From Muraenolepis orangiensis (Eukaryota; Chordata; Actinopteri; Gadiformes; Muraenolepididae): DNA of 64,000 nt. The stretch covers positions 18,181,067 through 18,245,066 of the forward strand of contig CM051018.1 in assembly GCA_027704905.1 (NCBI GenBank). Direction: 5' to 3'. A program made the translations under genes and the position numbers. The notes beneath the pieces were generated by a model. It made no database searches, had not been told where the DNA came from, and was given only the letters and a program-made list of their open reading frames with translations. This document shows positions 1-46,856 of the stretch, in pieces; position 1 is the first letter of the stretch; each line of letters opens with the position of its first letter.

Positions 1-26
1 GAATGACGAACATGTCTCCCCCGCAG

Positions 27-8305
<8,279 letters not shown>

Positions 8306-8828
8306 GGGGAGAGATGGGCAAAAAATAACCAGCACCCCCCCCCGCGCACTGGCATGGTGGATGACTGGTGGTACGACTGGAGGGAGAAGTTTGGTGTGAT
8401 GCGAGCAAGGATGCAATGGTTTGGGGTGTTTCTGGTAGTTATCTTACTATGATTGAAGTCAATATATTGGCTTATTGTAAATAATACGCCTCCCTGAAAC
8501 CATAAAAAAAAGACACTAGTTTTAGTTTAAAACCTTCAAGTTCAGTGGAGTACGTTTCATTCATAGGACTCTGATGCAGTGGGAATAACTTGCATTTGTA
8601 CAAAAATAAAGGTACCATCTTATTCGATTGTGTTTATTTAAAATAATTTCAGATGAGACTGAATTGTATTTCAATAGTTGTTCTTTATAATAAAAGTGTA
8701 AAATGGTCAATATTTTTGTTTTATTGGGCTATTTTTTTTATTGTATTGATGTTGTTTTGCAGGCATGCCATAGAATAGCTTAGTTTGATAGTCATATATG
8801 TTTAAATTAATTTAAATATAACAATAAA
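8306..8828 (+). other. 3' UTR of the FACIT collagen with polyadenylation signals
   Basis: AT-rich sequence directly after the stop. AATAAA hexamers lie at 8605-8610, 8689-8694 and 8823-8828. Which one is used cannot be told from sequence alone. Confidence 0.55.
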
Positions 8829-11528
8829 CTGCAGGGGGTAAGACATGTTTTTATCAAATCAGCATTAATTGTGATTTATTTGCTGACTGGTGGCACTGGA
8901 AACATTTTTGAGTAATGGGAAACACATTTGAATAACGCGTGCGTTTGTTGTTCCTGCTGACGTTAATAACGGAGACAGCTTTTATCACCCCCGTTGGACA
9001 TTGTTAACAGGGACGCATGCATCACAACTCAACGTTTCGCATATTTATTGCCGTGATTTTCACACGAAAACGATTCTCCCCTGGGTTTCCCCCGAGGCTT
9101 TCCAGATGGGCATTGGCGGTTTTCCTCATAACCTTGTTCTATGTTCTTGTTCTATATAAAATAAAAAAATAGGCCTAATGCGGGTCGTAATTCTCTTGTT
9201 TAGCACCTCTCCGTTTAGAAGTACACAAATGTTGTTTGGCCAACTTCACTCGCATTCCTTACAATAACAACAACCGACTACAATATAGTCCTCCATATTC
9301 ATCTTCTGAACATGCAAGTAGAGGACGTGTGACGCGTACGGCACCTCCCTAGTCCTCTACCCGTTCCTCCGCGGCCACTGGGTCTTTATTTTCCCCCCAT
9401 GTTGTTGTGGAGATGGGGAATAAACAAAGAGTGTGTTTTATTTCCACGGAATCCAATCTTAAATGGGTGGGTGGGGAGTGGAGTGGGCGGAGGTGGGGAG
9501 CGAGCGGGGAGCGTCTCTGGAGCAGCGCTGCGTGTGGCTCCTTCGCTCCACCGTTTCTTTCCTGGCTCCGCTCTTGAGTTCTGGACCAGGGGGGAGGACG
9601 GACGGAAGAACGGGAGGAGGGAACCCCCCTGCCCCCTCCCTCCCCCACCCCTCCTCCCTCCACCTCCTGGTCGACGGCCACCACCACCACCCCCTCCTCC
9701 TCCTAGCACGGGCCTCGCCCTTCCATTTCGTGTTCCGTTGGAGGCTGGTGGTGCTGGTGGTGGTGGAGGAGGTCCCCCTGTGTGAAAGACGTCCATCCAT
9801 GGAAGTAATTATGGTGCGACGTGATTCTTTGCCAGAAAACGCATCTTAGTTTTCTTTTCTTTTCTTTTCTTTTTTCCCGGGTTGCTCAAAACATGCGTGG
9901 TCTCGTTCTGTGGCCGAAACCGTTCACGTGATTACAATAATTATAGTTTTCATTGGCCTTGAAAGCAGTATTGATCAGCCAAAACCACCGCGCAGTCAGC
10001 GGACGGAAGGCTCAATCCTTCGAGGTTTAACTGTTGTTGCCATGGGCAACATTATAAAGGCGCTACGGTTTCTTTGAGGGGGCATCCACAACACAACAGG
10101 CCAATTTTCATGTTCTTGGTTTTTGGTTTTGGTTTATTGGTTTGTACTGTGATGAGAAAAATACTAGATTGCTTCATGATATAATGATGTGTTGTTTGCT
10201 TGTTTGCCTGCGTGTTTTGTTTTGGTTTAGTTTTTTTGGAAGTTTTTGGAAGTTTAGTTTTTTTGGAATATCTCACAGTTTATATCACAAATCATCACAC
10301 AACTCTTATTACGGAGAACATTTCTCCCCCCCCCCCCCCTTAACTGAAAAACAGTTCAGAAATGATTAACTACAGTGATGACACATGTCCACAGTTCACT
10401 GTCAACTCTTCCAAGAAGTCAGAGGTCCCAGTAATAGGTTAACACTACTGTCGAGCCTGCAGTAGCCTGTTTGAACCGCTAGGTTGTGCTCATTTCAGTC
10501 TCCACGAGGGCTCAGCAGACAAGTTATATGAACTCTGCAGACGGGGTCATGTGATAATACATCAAGCACCACAAGTAGCGTTCTGTTTGTTGTACTTGGC
10601 CTTCAACTGTTTACATTTGGTGGGATCATGGTGGGATCATTTGGACACAAGTTTGTCCAATAGTGTAACACATAAATACAGTAATACATATCCTGTTTAT
10701 GAGTCAAAACCCTGTGTACTCTCAACATTTCCAATGAATGGCACAAATATTATATTAGAACGTAATTCCCCCCGACTTTTCATTAAATAAATGTGAATAT
10801 GTGGGAAGCAAGCAGTACGCCGGAGATATACAGTATGTGTTTGTTCATAATATATGACTATGTATAGGTGCGATGTGGAGTGTGGGTTAGGGAAGAAAGA
10901 GTGTTGTCAAAATGTAGGTCTGTAGGTCTATGGCTATTTCACATGACCAGGGAAATGACCAGCTTGCTGTTGGAGTTCAGATGTGATTAAGCTCTGGTAG
11001 GTTTTGGCTCCCGGCTGTCCAAAGGAAGATATACAGACACAAAGTAAGCAGTCAGAATTCAAGGTGATAACATGAAGAAGAAACAACAGGGAGCCCCCCT
11101 ATCCCCCCCCCCCCACACACACACACACACACACACTCCACACCTCAGGTCAAGTAGGTCTTTTACTGACCATGTGGAGCCATGTGGTTGCTCAGCGATG
11201 CTTATCCTGCATCCACAAACACTCCCATGCTTGTTCCACAAATGTCCCCATAGCTACCTCCAAGAACCCCTTACCCCCCCACACACACACACCCCCTTAC
11301 CCCCCCCCCCCACACACACACACACACACAACCCTGAAACATTTGGAAACATGCTGACTTCATTACAACCTTCCCCCCCCCCCTTTGGATGGACAAGAGA
11401 TGGGCTGTCTTATATTTATTTATTTTTATGTTTTTTTTAAGGTTTTTTTTTTTTTATCCTACATGCTTCCCTTATCTACATCCTTTTTCCACCCTCGGTA
11501 ATTGAGGGTGGCAGCAGGCCAGTAAAAC

Positions 11529-11951
<423 letters not shown>

Positions 11952-12732
11952 ACAGAAGGAAACAGAGAGGAACGGCTGGAGCAGAGAGGGTAGGCTCTTT
12001 GATTCACCAGGGGGAAACATGTGCGCCGCTACTCTGACCGAGCAACAGCTTCTTCTTCTGTTGAGGTGAAGGAGGACTCTGCCTGACGTCCGGCTGTCAA
12101 TGAGACGATTGGGAGGAATTTACATCACAAGGGCTGTTTCTGCTGCTGCTGCTGCTGCTGCTGCTGCCGCCACTCTAACCTCTGGTAATATATAGATACT
12201 TGAACATTTGTTTTGTTCATGGGTCGTCAGAATTGAATTGCAATATATTGTAACTGCTCGGTTATTATTCAATTATTACATTATTTTGTGTGACAGTACA
12301 TGTTGATCATTGGCCTGGATGTGTATTTTCTTTCAGATCTATTTTTCATCCGGTTCTGTTTTATTCAGATTACAAATAGTTTAAATGGGGGGGGCGTATT
12401 GATTGACTTCAAAGCGGTGCGTCGGACCCTGTGTTGAAGACATTAAGCCAGTTAGTTATCAGTCCCTCGCTAGCTCACAAGAACTCTGCTTTTCGCCGAA
12501 TGCCAAATCTATTTTCAGTTGCAAACGTCAAAAGATATAAACATTGTCAGTCCAGTCACCCACGCTATGCTTGATATGATCCTTAAAAATATGGGGGAAT
12601 GGATGCAACCACAATTACGAATTACAAGTAGAACATGCAAAAGAAGGGTTCTGGAAACGACAGATGTTTATTTCAACAGAGAACTCATAACGTATTGGCT
12701 TCCTTGGTTGTGTGAAGTACACCTCTTATTGT

Positions 12733-12733
<1 letters not shown>

Positions 12734-12817
<84 letters not shown>
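12734..12817 (+). repeat. (CA)n microsatellite
   Basis: Pure CA run of about 84 bases in intergenic DNA. Confidence 0.98.
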
Positions 12818-12820
<3 letters not shown>

Positions 12821-14984
12821 TCAATGTGCAGGGAATGCAGGGCATGAAGTACTGTTTGCAGGAAAGTCCACGTCCGAAAGGCACTTGGCAGACGCCAGGG
12901 ATGTGTTTAAGGTTATGATTTAAAGGCCACGCTGACAGGAATGGGTGCCCTTTTTCAGTGACAGATGTGATATTCAAAGCAATGTGGGATATTTAAAGCA
13001 CAACATATGCAGTCTGCAGTTAGGGGCGAAAATCTATGGTATGTCATGACTCAAGCGCTCCCTTTTGTGAAACGCTGAAAAGGTTATCTGAAGAGGTGGG
13101 AGGAATCAGCTGTCCAACAGCTTCCTCACTCCTACAGCCGGTTGGACCGCAAGTGCAGGGGCTTAGCATAAATCTCCTTTGAACAAACAGGATGATTCCC
13201 TTTAACATAAAAAAGTCCTCTTTGTAACGTGTCAAAGTGAAGACTAATGCTAATGTTTCCTCAGTTACTATTTGTGGGGGGAGGGGGGGTTCCCTCCTGT
13301 GGAGAATTGCGCAACAGGTGACATAACTGTCATTCCGTGATCTTGGCCGGGATCAGAAGCTATAAAGAGTCTGCGCTGCCCCTGTAACTTCAGGGGTCGA
13401 CAGGTTGTGGAGCACTGTGAATGCCACATGAAGACCGGCATTCACCTGTTCCACTTCAAGCGCATTACTCATTGTGGGAAATTGTGTGTGACATAAACTT
13501 TCGACCCCACGCGAAAATGCCCGCCGATTTCGCTTTCGATTCGATTTAGCATTTTTTTTACGATACTTGGTAAAATGGACTTTTCATAGTTCCCCGAAAG
13601 AAAAAAGGAAAAAAAAACATGGCGGCCCTTCTCGTCGTACCTTAACATGTGTTTGGTCGTCATCCAGGGGCGGAATTTCACCATCTGACGCCACAAATGA
13701 ATTCCATGTGGCGTAAGCAGAGGTGTAGAAATGCTCCGTTTGAGGGAAGCTCAGTCGAGGGGAAAAGTCACGCCGACTGGCCTGTGTCGATGAGGGGGCT
13801 TTCCAGCAACCCCCCCCCCCCCCTCAGGCTCCCCCCCCATACACTGCTCTCTGTTGAGGGAGGAAGAAAGTCCAGCCATGTGGAGCTGTGTTACTTCAGC
13901 CTTTTACATGGTGGAAAAACAGAGTCATGTCATACAGTACGATGGGAGCACGGCGCTGGCCGTTAGCATTGCGGTGCCAAGATGAGGCTCAGAGAGGGGC
14001 TGTGCCCTTTGGCACAACTGTTTCTCAGTGTCCGTGCTCCGTGTCCGGATGCCGGATGCAGCGTTTGGTCACGCTGTCTTAAGGTGTAAGGGTCATTTTC
14101 AAACCCCTTTTCCTCAGTCAATCCTTTTCTTTGCTTTTATCTCTTTTTCTTTGGTTCTTTATGTGCAGCATGTCTGGTCCTCATTGTAGCCATTTCCCTG
14201 CTGTGATGTCAGTGGTTTGTCGCTCTTTGTCTTGTCTTGGCCACTACAATGAGAATCGGTTTCCACCGGGGAAAAAACCCAACGTGTCTGAGAGCGTGCT
14301 GTTTACTCACACGTGTTGAGATGCACTGCGAGTCCCTGACTCAGCAGCGCTACCGAGCATCTCGGCGTCGGGCTTTTTCAAAGTATAAATGTGTTTATAC
14401 TTTGCGAAAAATACTGCAACAGACTCATTTCATTGATCCATGCCTTCCATTTCATCCCTCACTTGGCACTGGCATGAACATAACTTTCATCCCACTGCAG
14501 GTTGCACCATCAGGAGCTAATGGTATGACTTTCTCCTTCATGAAACAATTCCTTCTTTGTTGTTGCACGCATGACCTGTTTTTGAAGGACAAATCATGCA
14601 TTTTTGAATGTCATTTTTGCCTTGATAGTCGACTTTTTTTTTTTTTTTTACACCGGCCAGCTGCCAAAATATCCCCCCCCCCCCCCCCCCATGCCAATAA
14701 TCACATCGTACAGAGATGTGTACAAAACACGTCTCCAGCCAAAGAGTTCTACTTTCCACACCAGAAACGATTCATTATGATGTATTATTGGAAGAAAATA
14801 GTCAGTACTAATATATGCTCAGCGGAATTGCATCAGTTTCTCAACACAATGAACATTTTCCTTGTTTCACTAAGAATCAAGATTTGTATTTGCCAAGTAC
14901 AATGGAAGGCCTTCTCCCCATTCCCTCCTGCAGTATGAATTTCCTACTATAAAAAAATAAATATTCCTATACTATAAACGATAC

Positions 14985-15415
14985 TATACTATACTTATGC
15001 TATACTAACACTATACTATAACAAGACAGTACACAATAAAAAGAGCAAAAAGTGACCGATGGATGATATATATACATGCTGTTGAATTGTGCAAAAAGCA
15101 TTTACAAATAATTTAAAGTGCCAGTAGTGCAGCAGCATTATGAATACAGTGCGGTACAGTGCAGTAACTGTAATGAGTCCAGAAAGTCCAGCAAAAGTAT
15201 GATAGTGTATGATAGTGTAATGTAATATGGATGACAATGTTATGATAGTGGCAACCCTCCTAGCAGTTCAGTAGGCGCACTGCCTGTGGATAAAAACTGT
15301 CGTTGAACCTGGTAGTCCTTGAATGGATGCTGCGGAACCGGCGACCGGACTGTAGGGGGAGAAGAGATGGTGCCCAGGGGGGTTGCGGTCCTTTGTAATG
15401 GAGATGTATCACAAC
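14985..15415 (-). mobile_element. Non-LTR retrotransposon 3' fragment
   Basis: Read on the minus strand, this matches the + strand copy at 41860-42295: both carry GGACTACCAGGTTCAA, TTTTTATCCACAGGCAGTG, CTACTGAACTGCTAGGA and CTTTTGCTGGACTTT in the same order. The translated stretches of the two copies also agree (SSILHYTI.HYHTFAGL). Truncated at its 5' end, as is usual for LINEs. Confidence 0.75.
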
Positions 15416-15544
15416 ACTACCAACTGTTAGGGCCTCTCTTGTTCCAAGACATGGTTTCTATGCATCGTTTTGAGTTGTTCTTCATTATCTGTACATGATA
15501 TGAGGCTTATTTCCTACAGTTGCGGCATTTTCTCATTCCTCTGC

Positions 15545-15700
15545 CACCAGGTTACTGCCTAAGTGCCCTTGAGCAAGGCACCCCCTACGCTGCTCCCCAG
15601 GCACTGTACTAATGGCTGCCCACTGCTCCTAACACTAGGATGGGTCAAGATGCAGAGAAGTAATTTCCCTCGGGATAAAATAAGTAGTTAAAATTAAAAT
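15545..15700 (+). mobile_element. SINE/LINE body fragment
   Basis: Contains CCCTTGAGCAAGGCACC, GGCTGCCCACTGCTCC and ACTAGGATGGGT, then TTTCCCTCGGGATAAAATAA. The first motifs are those of the SINE body at 4390-4480; the tRNA-like head is missing here. The end resembles the tail at 21690-21747. Confidence 0.65.
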
Positions 15701-16198
15701 AAAAAAATAAAAAAATAATTTAACTAATGGCACATTTAGTGTACACATAACACATGCAATGGAGTCAGGAGGAGGATAGCTAGATGAATAAAATGATGGA
15801 CAGTATTGCTCAGAATGGTAACAGAACCAAACCCTTTTTTCAAAGGTGGGAGATCAATGCCATACATCTCCACGTTCATCTTAGTTCCTGAGTGAGTGAA
15901 GAATGTTGTCTCACTGCGTTGCTGATCTTCACACAGCGTCTAGTGCACACAAGGCTTTTCCTCCACTGTGAATTAAGGTGCCTTTGTTAATTAATCTGTT
16001 CTTCTCTTGTCACCACGCAACCACTCCCAACAATCTGTCAAGGCAAAAATGACACGGCTCTCTCATCACAAATGCAATGTGTGTGCGTGTGTGTGTGTGT
16101 GTGTGTTGTCCCTTCAAGTAATCACAGCAACAACAAAAAACATGCATGTGTCTCTATTTCTTTATAGGTGCACATTCGGAGCTTGGTACTGCTTCATT

Positions 16199-32961
<16,763 letters not shown>

Positions 32962-33788
32962 AGTCCCAGAGGTCCAGCCTTCACTCCTGGGCCCTGTTTA
33001 GATCAGATCAGATCAGATTAGACCCTCGGATCCATCGTCAAACAGCATCATCCTTTTCCAATCTCAGGAAGAACTCATTCTTACAGCGTTCATTTTTTTG
33101 GCCTTTGTTCGTTGCGTCATGTGGGACACGACTCACCCTCCTCATCCTCCTCTTCCTCCTCATCAGCCCAACTTCATCTTCAAGTTTGTTTGTGTGTGTG
33201 TGTTCGTTTTTATGTTTGGCTGTAATTATCCCGATGTGCTTACGGTGGATTTTATTTTCTAGTGTAGGGCTTTGGCTTTGGTTCTTTCTGTTGCATGTTA
33301 ATTAAGTGCCTCAAGCTCACATGAAGTACAAGAAGCAGGGTTTTGCCATTGGTCCCCACTAGGAGGAGGGTGGGAAGGTACGTTCTCCCTTGCTGCCCCC
33401 TGGCGGTGCTTCTTTGCATGGTTCAACACATGTCTCTTGCTCAATGAACTGTTGTGTAATAACTTATCTGAGGAATCCACATACTTTAGGGGGGAAATAT
33501 ATGAATACAGACTGTATAAACATGACACATCTGCAATGCAATGTCTTGTAATAAGTCCTTTTGTCTCTTTTGTTTTGTGAATGCCCTCGTTTAAAATAGG
33601 CTATTTGAGTATGGATGCTGATATTTCAGTTGTCTTTGTTATGCATTTTTATTGATGCAGTTATTTTATTGTTATTTATGGAAGGAACTGAAGTTTATTT
33701 TAACAGTGGTATGTTTAAGCAACTCTTGTTAAAACACGTGTGACTGTGTATGGAATTTTGAATGGATTTTTAAAAAAAACTAAATAAA
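32962..33788 (+). other. col21a1: col21a1 3' UTR
   Basis: Follows TGA 32959-32961. The first strong polyadenylation signal is AATAAA at 33783-33788; another AAATAAAAT lies about 30 bases further on. Confidence 0.6.
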
Positions 33789-34072
33789 GCTTCTTGTTCG
33801 TAAACATTTGTGAAATAAAATTGGCCTTTTTGTATCTTCCTGAATCATATTATATTGCTTATTTGAAGCTCATTTTCATTTCAGCCTTGGGAACCTTTAG
33901 TCAGGGTGTAATTATATCAAGGTTTCAATAAAGTATCAATAAGGTTTCAATAAAGTATCAATAAATCCAATATGAAACATGGTAGCACTTTTGCACGCAA
34001 CATAAAAAATCCCCATGGAGACCTTGTTTTTGGTCACGGGCAGCAACTTATGTACATTTTTACTGTACTTAC

Positions 34073-34460
34073 CGTATATATATATATATATATATAAATC
34101 TTCAACTGTTGATATAACTGCATACCCCTGCTCACTACCTGCTATATATACATTTATATATATTTAGATTGTTTTATAACTGCATACCCCTGCTCACTAC
34201 CTATTGATACTTACGGTATACTTACCTGTATATATACACAGGTATATATACACATATCTCATACCTTCTCGATCAGTTATTTTATACCTGTTTTTATACC
34301 TAGTAGACTGTTTTTACATCTTATTTAACCACTGTACATTATATATTACCATGCACTTTACTGCAACATTTGCACTCTGGTTAGATGCCAAATCATTTTC
34401 GCTGTACTGTACTTGTGCTGTGCAATGAAAATACATTTGAATCGAATCGAATCGAATCTA
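34073..34460 (+). mobile_element. Degenerate retrotransposon tail
   Basis: AT-rich sequence with a duplicated CTGCATACCCCTGCTCACTA (two copies about 70 bases apart), then TGTACTTGTGCTGTGCAATG and a terminal array of GAATC/GAATCGAATC repeats, which is typical of a non-LTR element end. Confidence 0.55.
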
Positions 34461-34969
34461 AACTATACACCAGATGGCGCTGTTGAGTAGGTCCTACCAT
34501 CTTAACTTAATTCTCCCCCACTCATTTGATATCGACCACTCATTGAACGGGAGCGTTTGCTCTGCTCACGACCACGTGACGGCTTCGTCTACTGTGGTGC
34601 TTTATTGATCAACGACACGATGCGTTGATACAATAACAAACGTATAATTATACAACAACAAAATTGAACGGTTTAACCGTAATCTCCGGGATATAATACG
34701 GCAATATGTCAAATATGCCAATAGCAAGAACTTGTTAGGCATAACAAGTACTTATATATATATATATTTCACGTTGGGCTAAACACACGGGCCTGCACAT
34801 TGCTCGGGTGATTGAAGGGCTCAGTCTTTATTCTTTCTCCTGTTAAGTCCCGTCTCACATTTCAAGTGTCTCCTTTTACACATGTGAGCCCCCGCGTTCA
34901 TCTTCTTGGTCAGTTCAGTTTTATTGCTGCTGCTGCCGCTAGAGAGGTTGGCGCCCAAAAACACACAAC

Positions 34970-35101
<132 letters not shown>

Positions 35102-35703
35102 TCTCTCATGGGGTTGGACTCGTAGCTCGGGTGCAACTTGCTTCATCACTTCACTTCACTTGCTCCAGCAGAACATCTGCTGCTGCGGTGGGGGCATGTT
35201 CTTCCAAGGTGCACTAGTCTGCCACTGCTCTGCAGTATCATTCCACATGTAGGGCCGCCTATATACTACTACTTTACTTTATTCAATGAAGAATGTGGAG
35301 TCCCTCGACTTGATGGGCGTAGTCTACGTGCTTTGTCACCGAGGCGGGATAAGTTGCGGGAGCGGGTGGTGCTGCGCCAGCAGTGAGTGCGCTTTATACA
35401 CATGACCTGCTGCTGCTGCTGCTGCCGCTGCTGCTGCTGTACGAGTAGTTCGGATGAAGCCTAGCTGGGGAGGACCGGAGACCACCTTCACACTAAGACT
35501 TGATATCTACAAGTGGATCATTTTTATCCTACACACACAAGTGAAACCTTTTGTTGCCTGCCTTAATATGAAACATGTATGATTTGTTGTTGTTTTGTTT
35601 TTTTTAACTTGGCAACTTGTTTTTTTATTTAAATATAGGCTAGAGGCAATGTAGTTTAGTGCTACTTTAAGTTTTTATTTTTGAGCTACTTGTTGTTATC
35701 GCC

Positions 35704-43804
<8,101 letters not shown>

Positions 43805-44513
43805 CGGTGAACAATTACTGTTTTTATTTATAATAAGGTGGTATAACCCAAACAAATATAAATATATATGTGTTCCACAGATGTGACCCAATGTACAGTA
43901 TTATGTATATATGTTTTGATATCTAATTTATTTTCCACTCTTTCTAAAGAAAACTGAACACACTGAACATCATAACTTGTTCGAAAACAGAACTTCAGTT
44001 CAGTCGGTTGACCTTTAACCTTTTCTGTCCACTGGCATATCATCTATTTTAGTCAAAACTATATATGAGAATGTTGATATTAGAAACATATCCACTGGAT
44101 TAGAAGAATATGACATAATAGGATGTGTTTGGTTTAAATTCAGACTGAAATACATTGAACTTCAATGCCAGTCAACAATTACATAAATAGATATTGACCT
44201 AACATAAACAAGTTCTAAATATTGCAAGGTGTGTATCCTGCTGTGATCTATTCGAATAGCACTGTCTATCCTCGACACTTACAACCAAACATGTCATGTT
44301 GTCATATACATAACTGCCTTATTACTGCGAAACATATTGTTTAATCATAAATCATAAATACAGTATGTTATGTTCTTTCTCATAAATATAAGATATATAA
44401 ATTGAAATATAACATCCTCAACATAATCCCATCCTCCACAATTGTTGTGTTTTGTATCCCTATGTTCCAATATGATTTAGTTTTTTTTATGAATGGTTGT
44501 GTATTTTAATAAA
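43805..44513 (+). other. bmp5: bmp5 3' UTR
   Basis: AT-rich sequence after TAG 43802-43804. A good polyadenylation signal AATAAA lies at 44508-44513, followed by a T-rich stretch. Confidence 0.6.
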
Positions 44514-45546
44514 CATGCTTTTTTTTATATTAAACCACTGGCTTTCCTTGATCTCATTCGAGCTCTGTTAAGTCTCACCCAACACACTATTGGTATATAG
44601 GCTTTACACTAATGCATTGTTGCTGGACTGCAGATCTTAAGACTTAAGTCTTTGTGTGTTTAACGAGCTTGGAACAAAATAAAGGAATAAAAACCTTTAA
44701 AAGCTTGTGAAAGTTCCCCCGGTGGAGGGGTAACAACACACTAGAGCTGCAGTGCTGGGGGAACTGAAGGAGGTGCCAGCAGCTAGCCGGGATGGCCAGA
44801 TATACACGCCAACGGTAATAAGCAATCACCTTCAACGTTGGGTTAGGAGGCAGGTGATGTAGATGGAGTGCATGGCGCACAGCCCTGCTTCAGGTACAGG
44901 TTGTACAAGTAACTGGACTAACCAGGGAAACACCTTCGCCAATTTAGTCACAATCAGCTCACAGTTCATCCTTGGTTTTGAACTCCAAATGGGACCCTGA
45001 GAGGGTCAGAACATTACAGACTGCTACCTGCTAAAAGGCTAAATATAAAACAGCACATTTTGTGTTTGTGTGAGTGTTGAAAAATATACATATGTATCAT
45101 ATTTATTATTATTATATAGCATTATTATTTTTATTAATACATATACTTTTTTTTATTACATTCATAGCGATGAATAAAAGGGAAATAGTACAGCTAATGA
45201 GTCTGACCTTGACAGTTTTTCGCTGCTGGCTCATGTCAGATGTGTTGTAGTATTGGAGTACAGCCGAGCGCTACCCAGAACCAACCAATACATTGAGAGC
45301 TGCCTGGAGATGTTGGTGTGACGATGGTGTGTGTTTGCGTGTGTGCAGTGCGTCAAATCCATGAGGTGCTTACCTTTCTTTCTTTTTTTTTTAACACGGA
45401 ACTTGGAACTCGGTTCCTTAGGAGATTGGGTTCACGGGGATTCATATTTATTGACACAACTGTGTTGACCTTCAACCGAACACAGGGTACACACTGTTAC
45501 ACTCTCTCGCTCCCTCTCTCTCACTCTACTGACGTCTCTTTAACTC

Positions 45547-45567
45547 CCTCTCTCTCTCTCTCTCTCG

Positions 45568-45649
<82 letters not shown>

Positions 45650-45658
45650 TGTTCTTCT

Positions 45659-45750
<92 letters not shown>

Positions 45751-45771
45751 CCCGCTCTCTCTCTCCTAACC

Positions 45772-45868
<97 letters not shown>

Positions 45869-45886
45869 CCTCCCTCCCTCCCTCTC
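45547..45886 (+). repeat. (CT)n array
   Basis: About 340 bases of CT in blocks separated by short inserts (TATTGTTCTTCTAA, CTACCCGCTC, CTAACCCGCTC), ending in CCCT units. Polypyrimidine on the + strand throughout most of its length. Confidence 0.98.
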
Positions 45887-46187
45887 TATCTGACAGGGAG
45901 GAACATTGAGTGGCTGTATTTGACTTAATTAAAATCAGCGCCCCGCGAGCCCAGATGTGATGCGGGAGACCCAGCCGAGTGTTGACGTGCAAGTGAATAG
46001 AGGCGGCCACCTGCTAACTTTACCCCTGGCTTCGAGGATGATTTGGCATTCCTGTGGCCTGTTGCCTGGCATGATTACCCCCTAACACACTTCACAATCC
46101 CATCCACTGTTTTAATACCGGGGACTCTCTCCAATCCCCCAGCAGTATATCTCAGAATATAATATTTTTCCATCTCGTACACCGGGG

Positions 46188-46190
<3 letters not shown>

Positions 46191-46278
<88 letters not shown>
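46191..46278 (+). repeat. (GA)n array
   Basis: About 88 bases of GA, preceded by a G run. Confidence 0.97.
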
Positions 46279-46281
<3 letters not shown>

Positions 46282-46493
46282 TAAGCTAGCTAGCGGTAGT
46301 CCACACCGTGGCTGCCTTTAACCAGAAACCCCATCCCCCCCCTTGACCACATGAACGCAGGCACGCAGGTAACAATTGCGTTATTGAGGCCAGGTTAATA
46401 AATACGGGGCCCCGTGTTTCTGCCCTCAGAAAGCCTCTGTGGCTTAATGGATTCCAGGGGGAGTTCAGTGGGCCAGGAACCCTCTGCCCATCG

Positions 46494-46496
<3 letters not shown>

Positions 46497-46555
<59 letters not shown>

Positions 46556-46582
46556 TGTGGGTGTGGGGAGGGGGGGGGGGGG
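46497..46582 (+). repeat. (GT)n followed by a G-run
   Basis: About 55 bases of GT, then TTTGTGTGGGTGTGGGG and a run of about 13 G. Confidence 0.95.
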
Positions 46583-46744
46583 TTTTCCCTTGCCCAGAAG
46601 GTAGCGAGCAGCCGCAACGAGAGAGCGGTCGTGTGAAAATAAACAGCCCTTCAGCGATATTTATGTGGAAATCATCAGGACTTTTTGGTGGTGGTGTTAT
46701 TATTATGTGTGGCTGTGTATGCGTGTGCTGACACCTCCAATCAA

Positions 46745-46752
46745 TATATACG

Positions 46753-46790
<38 letters not shown>

Positions 46791-46818
46791 TATAAATATA
46801 AATATATACATCAAATAT

Positions 46819-46856
<38 letters not shown>
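46745..46856. repeat. (AT)n microsatellite
   Basis: Two AT blocks separated by ACACAGATATAAATATAAAT-like sequence. Confidence 0.93.

Noticed and set aside
9349..9850. Overlapping Pro/Gly-rich open frames on both strands
   Set aside because: Open in many frames because of C/G-rich triplet bias. There is no homology, no splice logic, and no Gly-X-Y pattern.
12820..12850. Exon-like acceptor followed by GMQGMK between the two collagen genes
   Set aside because: Only six codons resemble Gly-X-Y, there is no donor in a sensible place, and the collagen gene already ends with a stop and polyadenylation signals at 8305-8828.
14500..14525. Possible tiny collagen-like exon (VAPSGANG) bounded by AG and GT
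   Set aside because: 22 bases is too short and out of place, far from the other exons of either gene. Chance is likelier.
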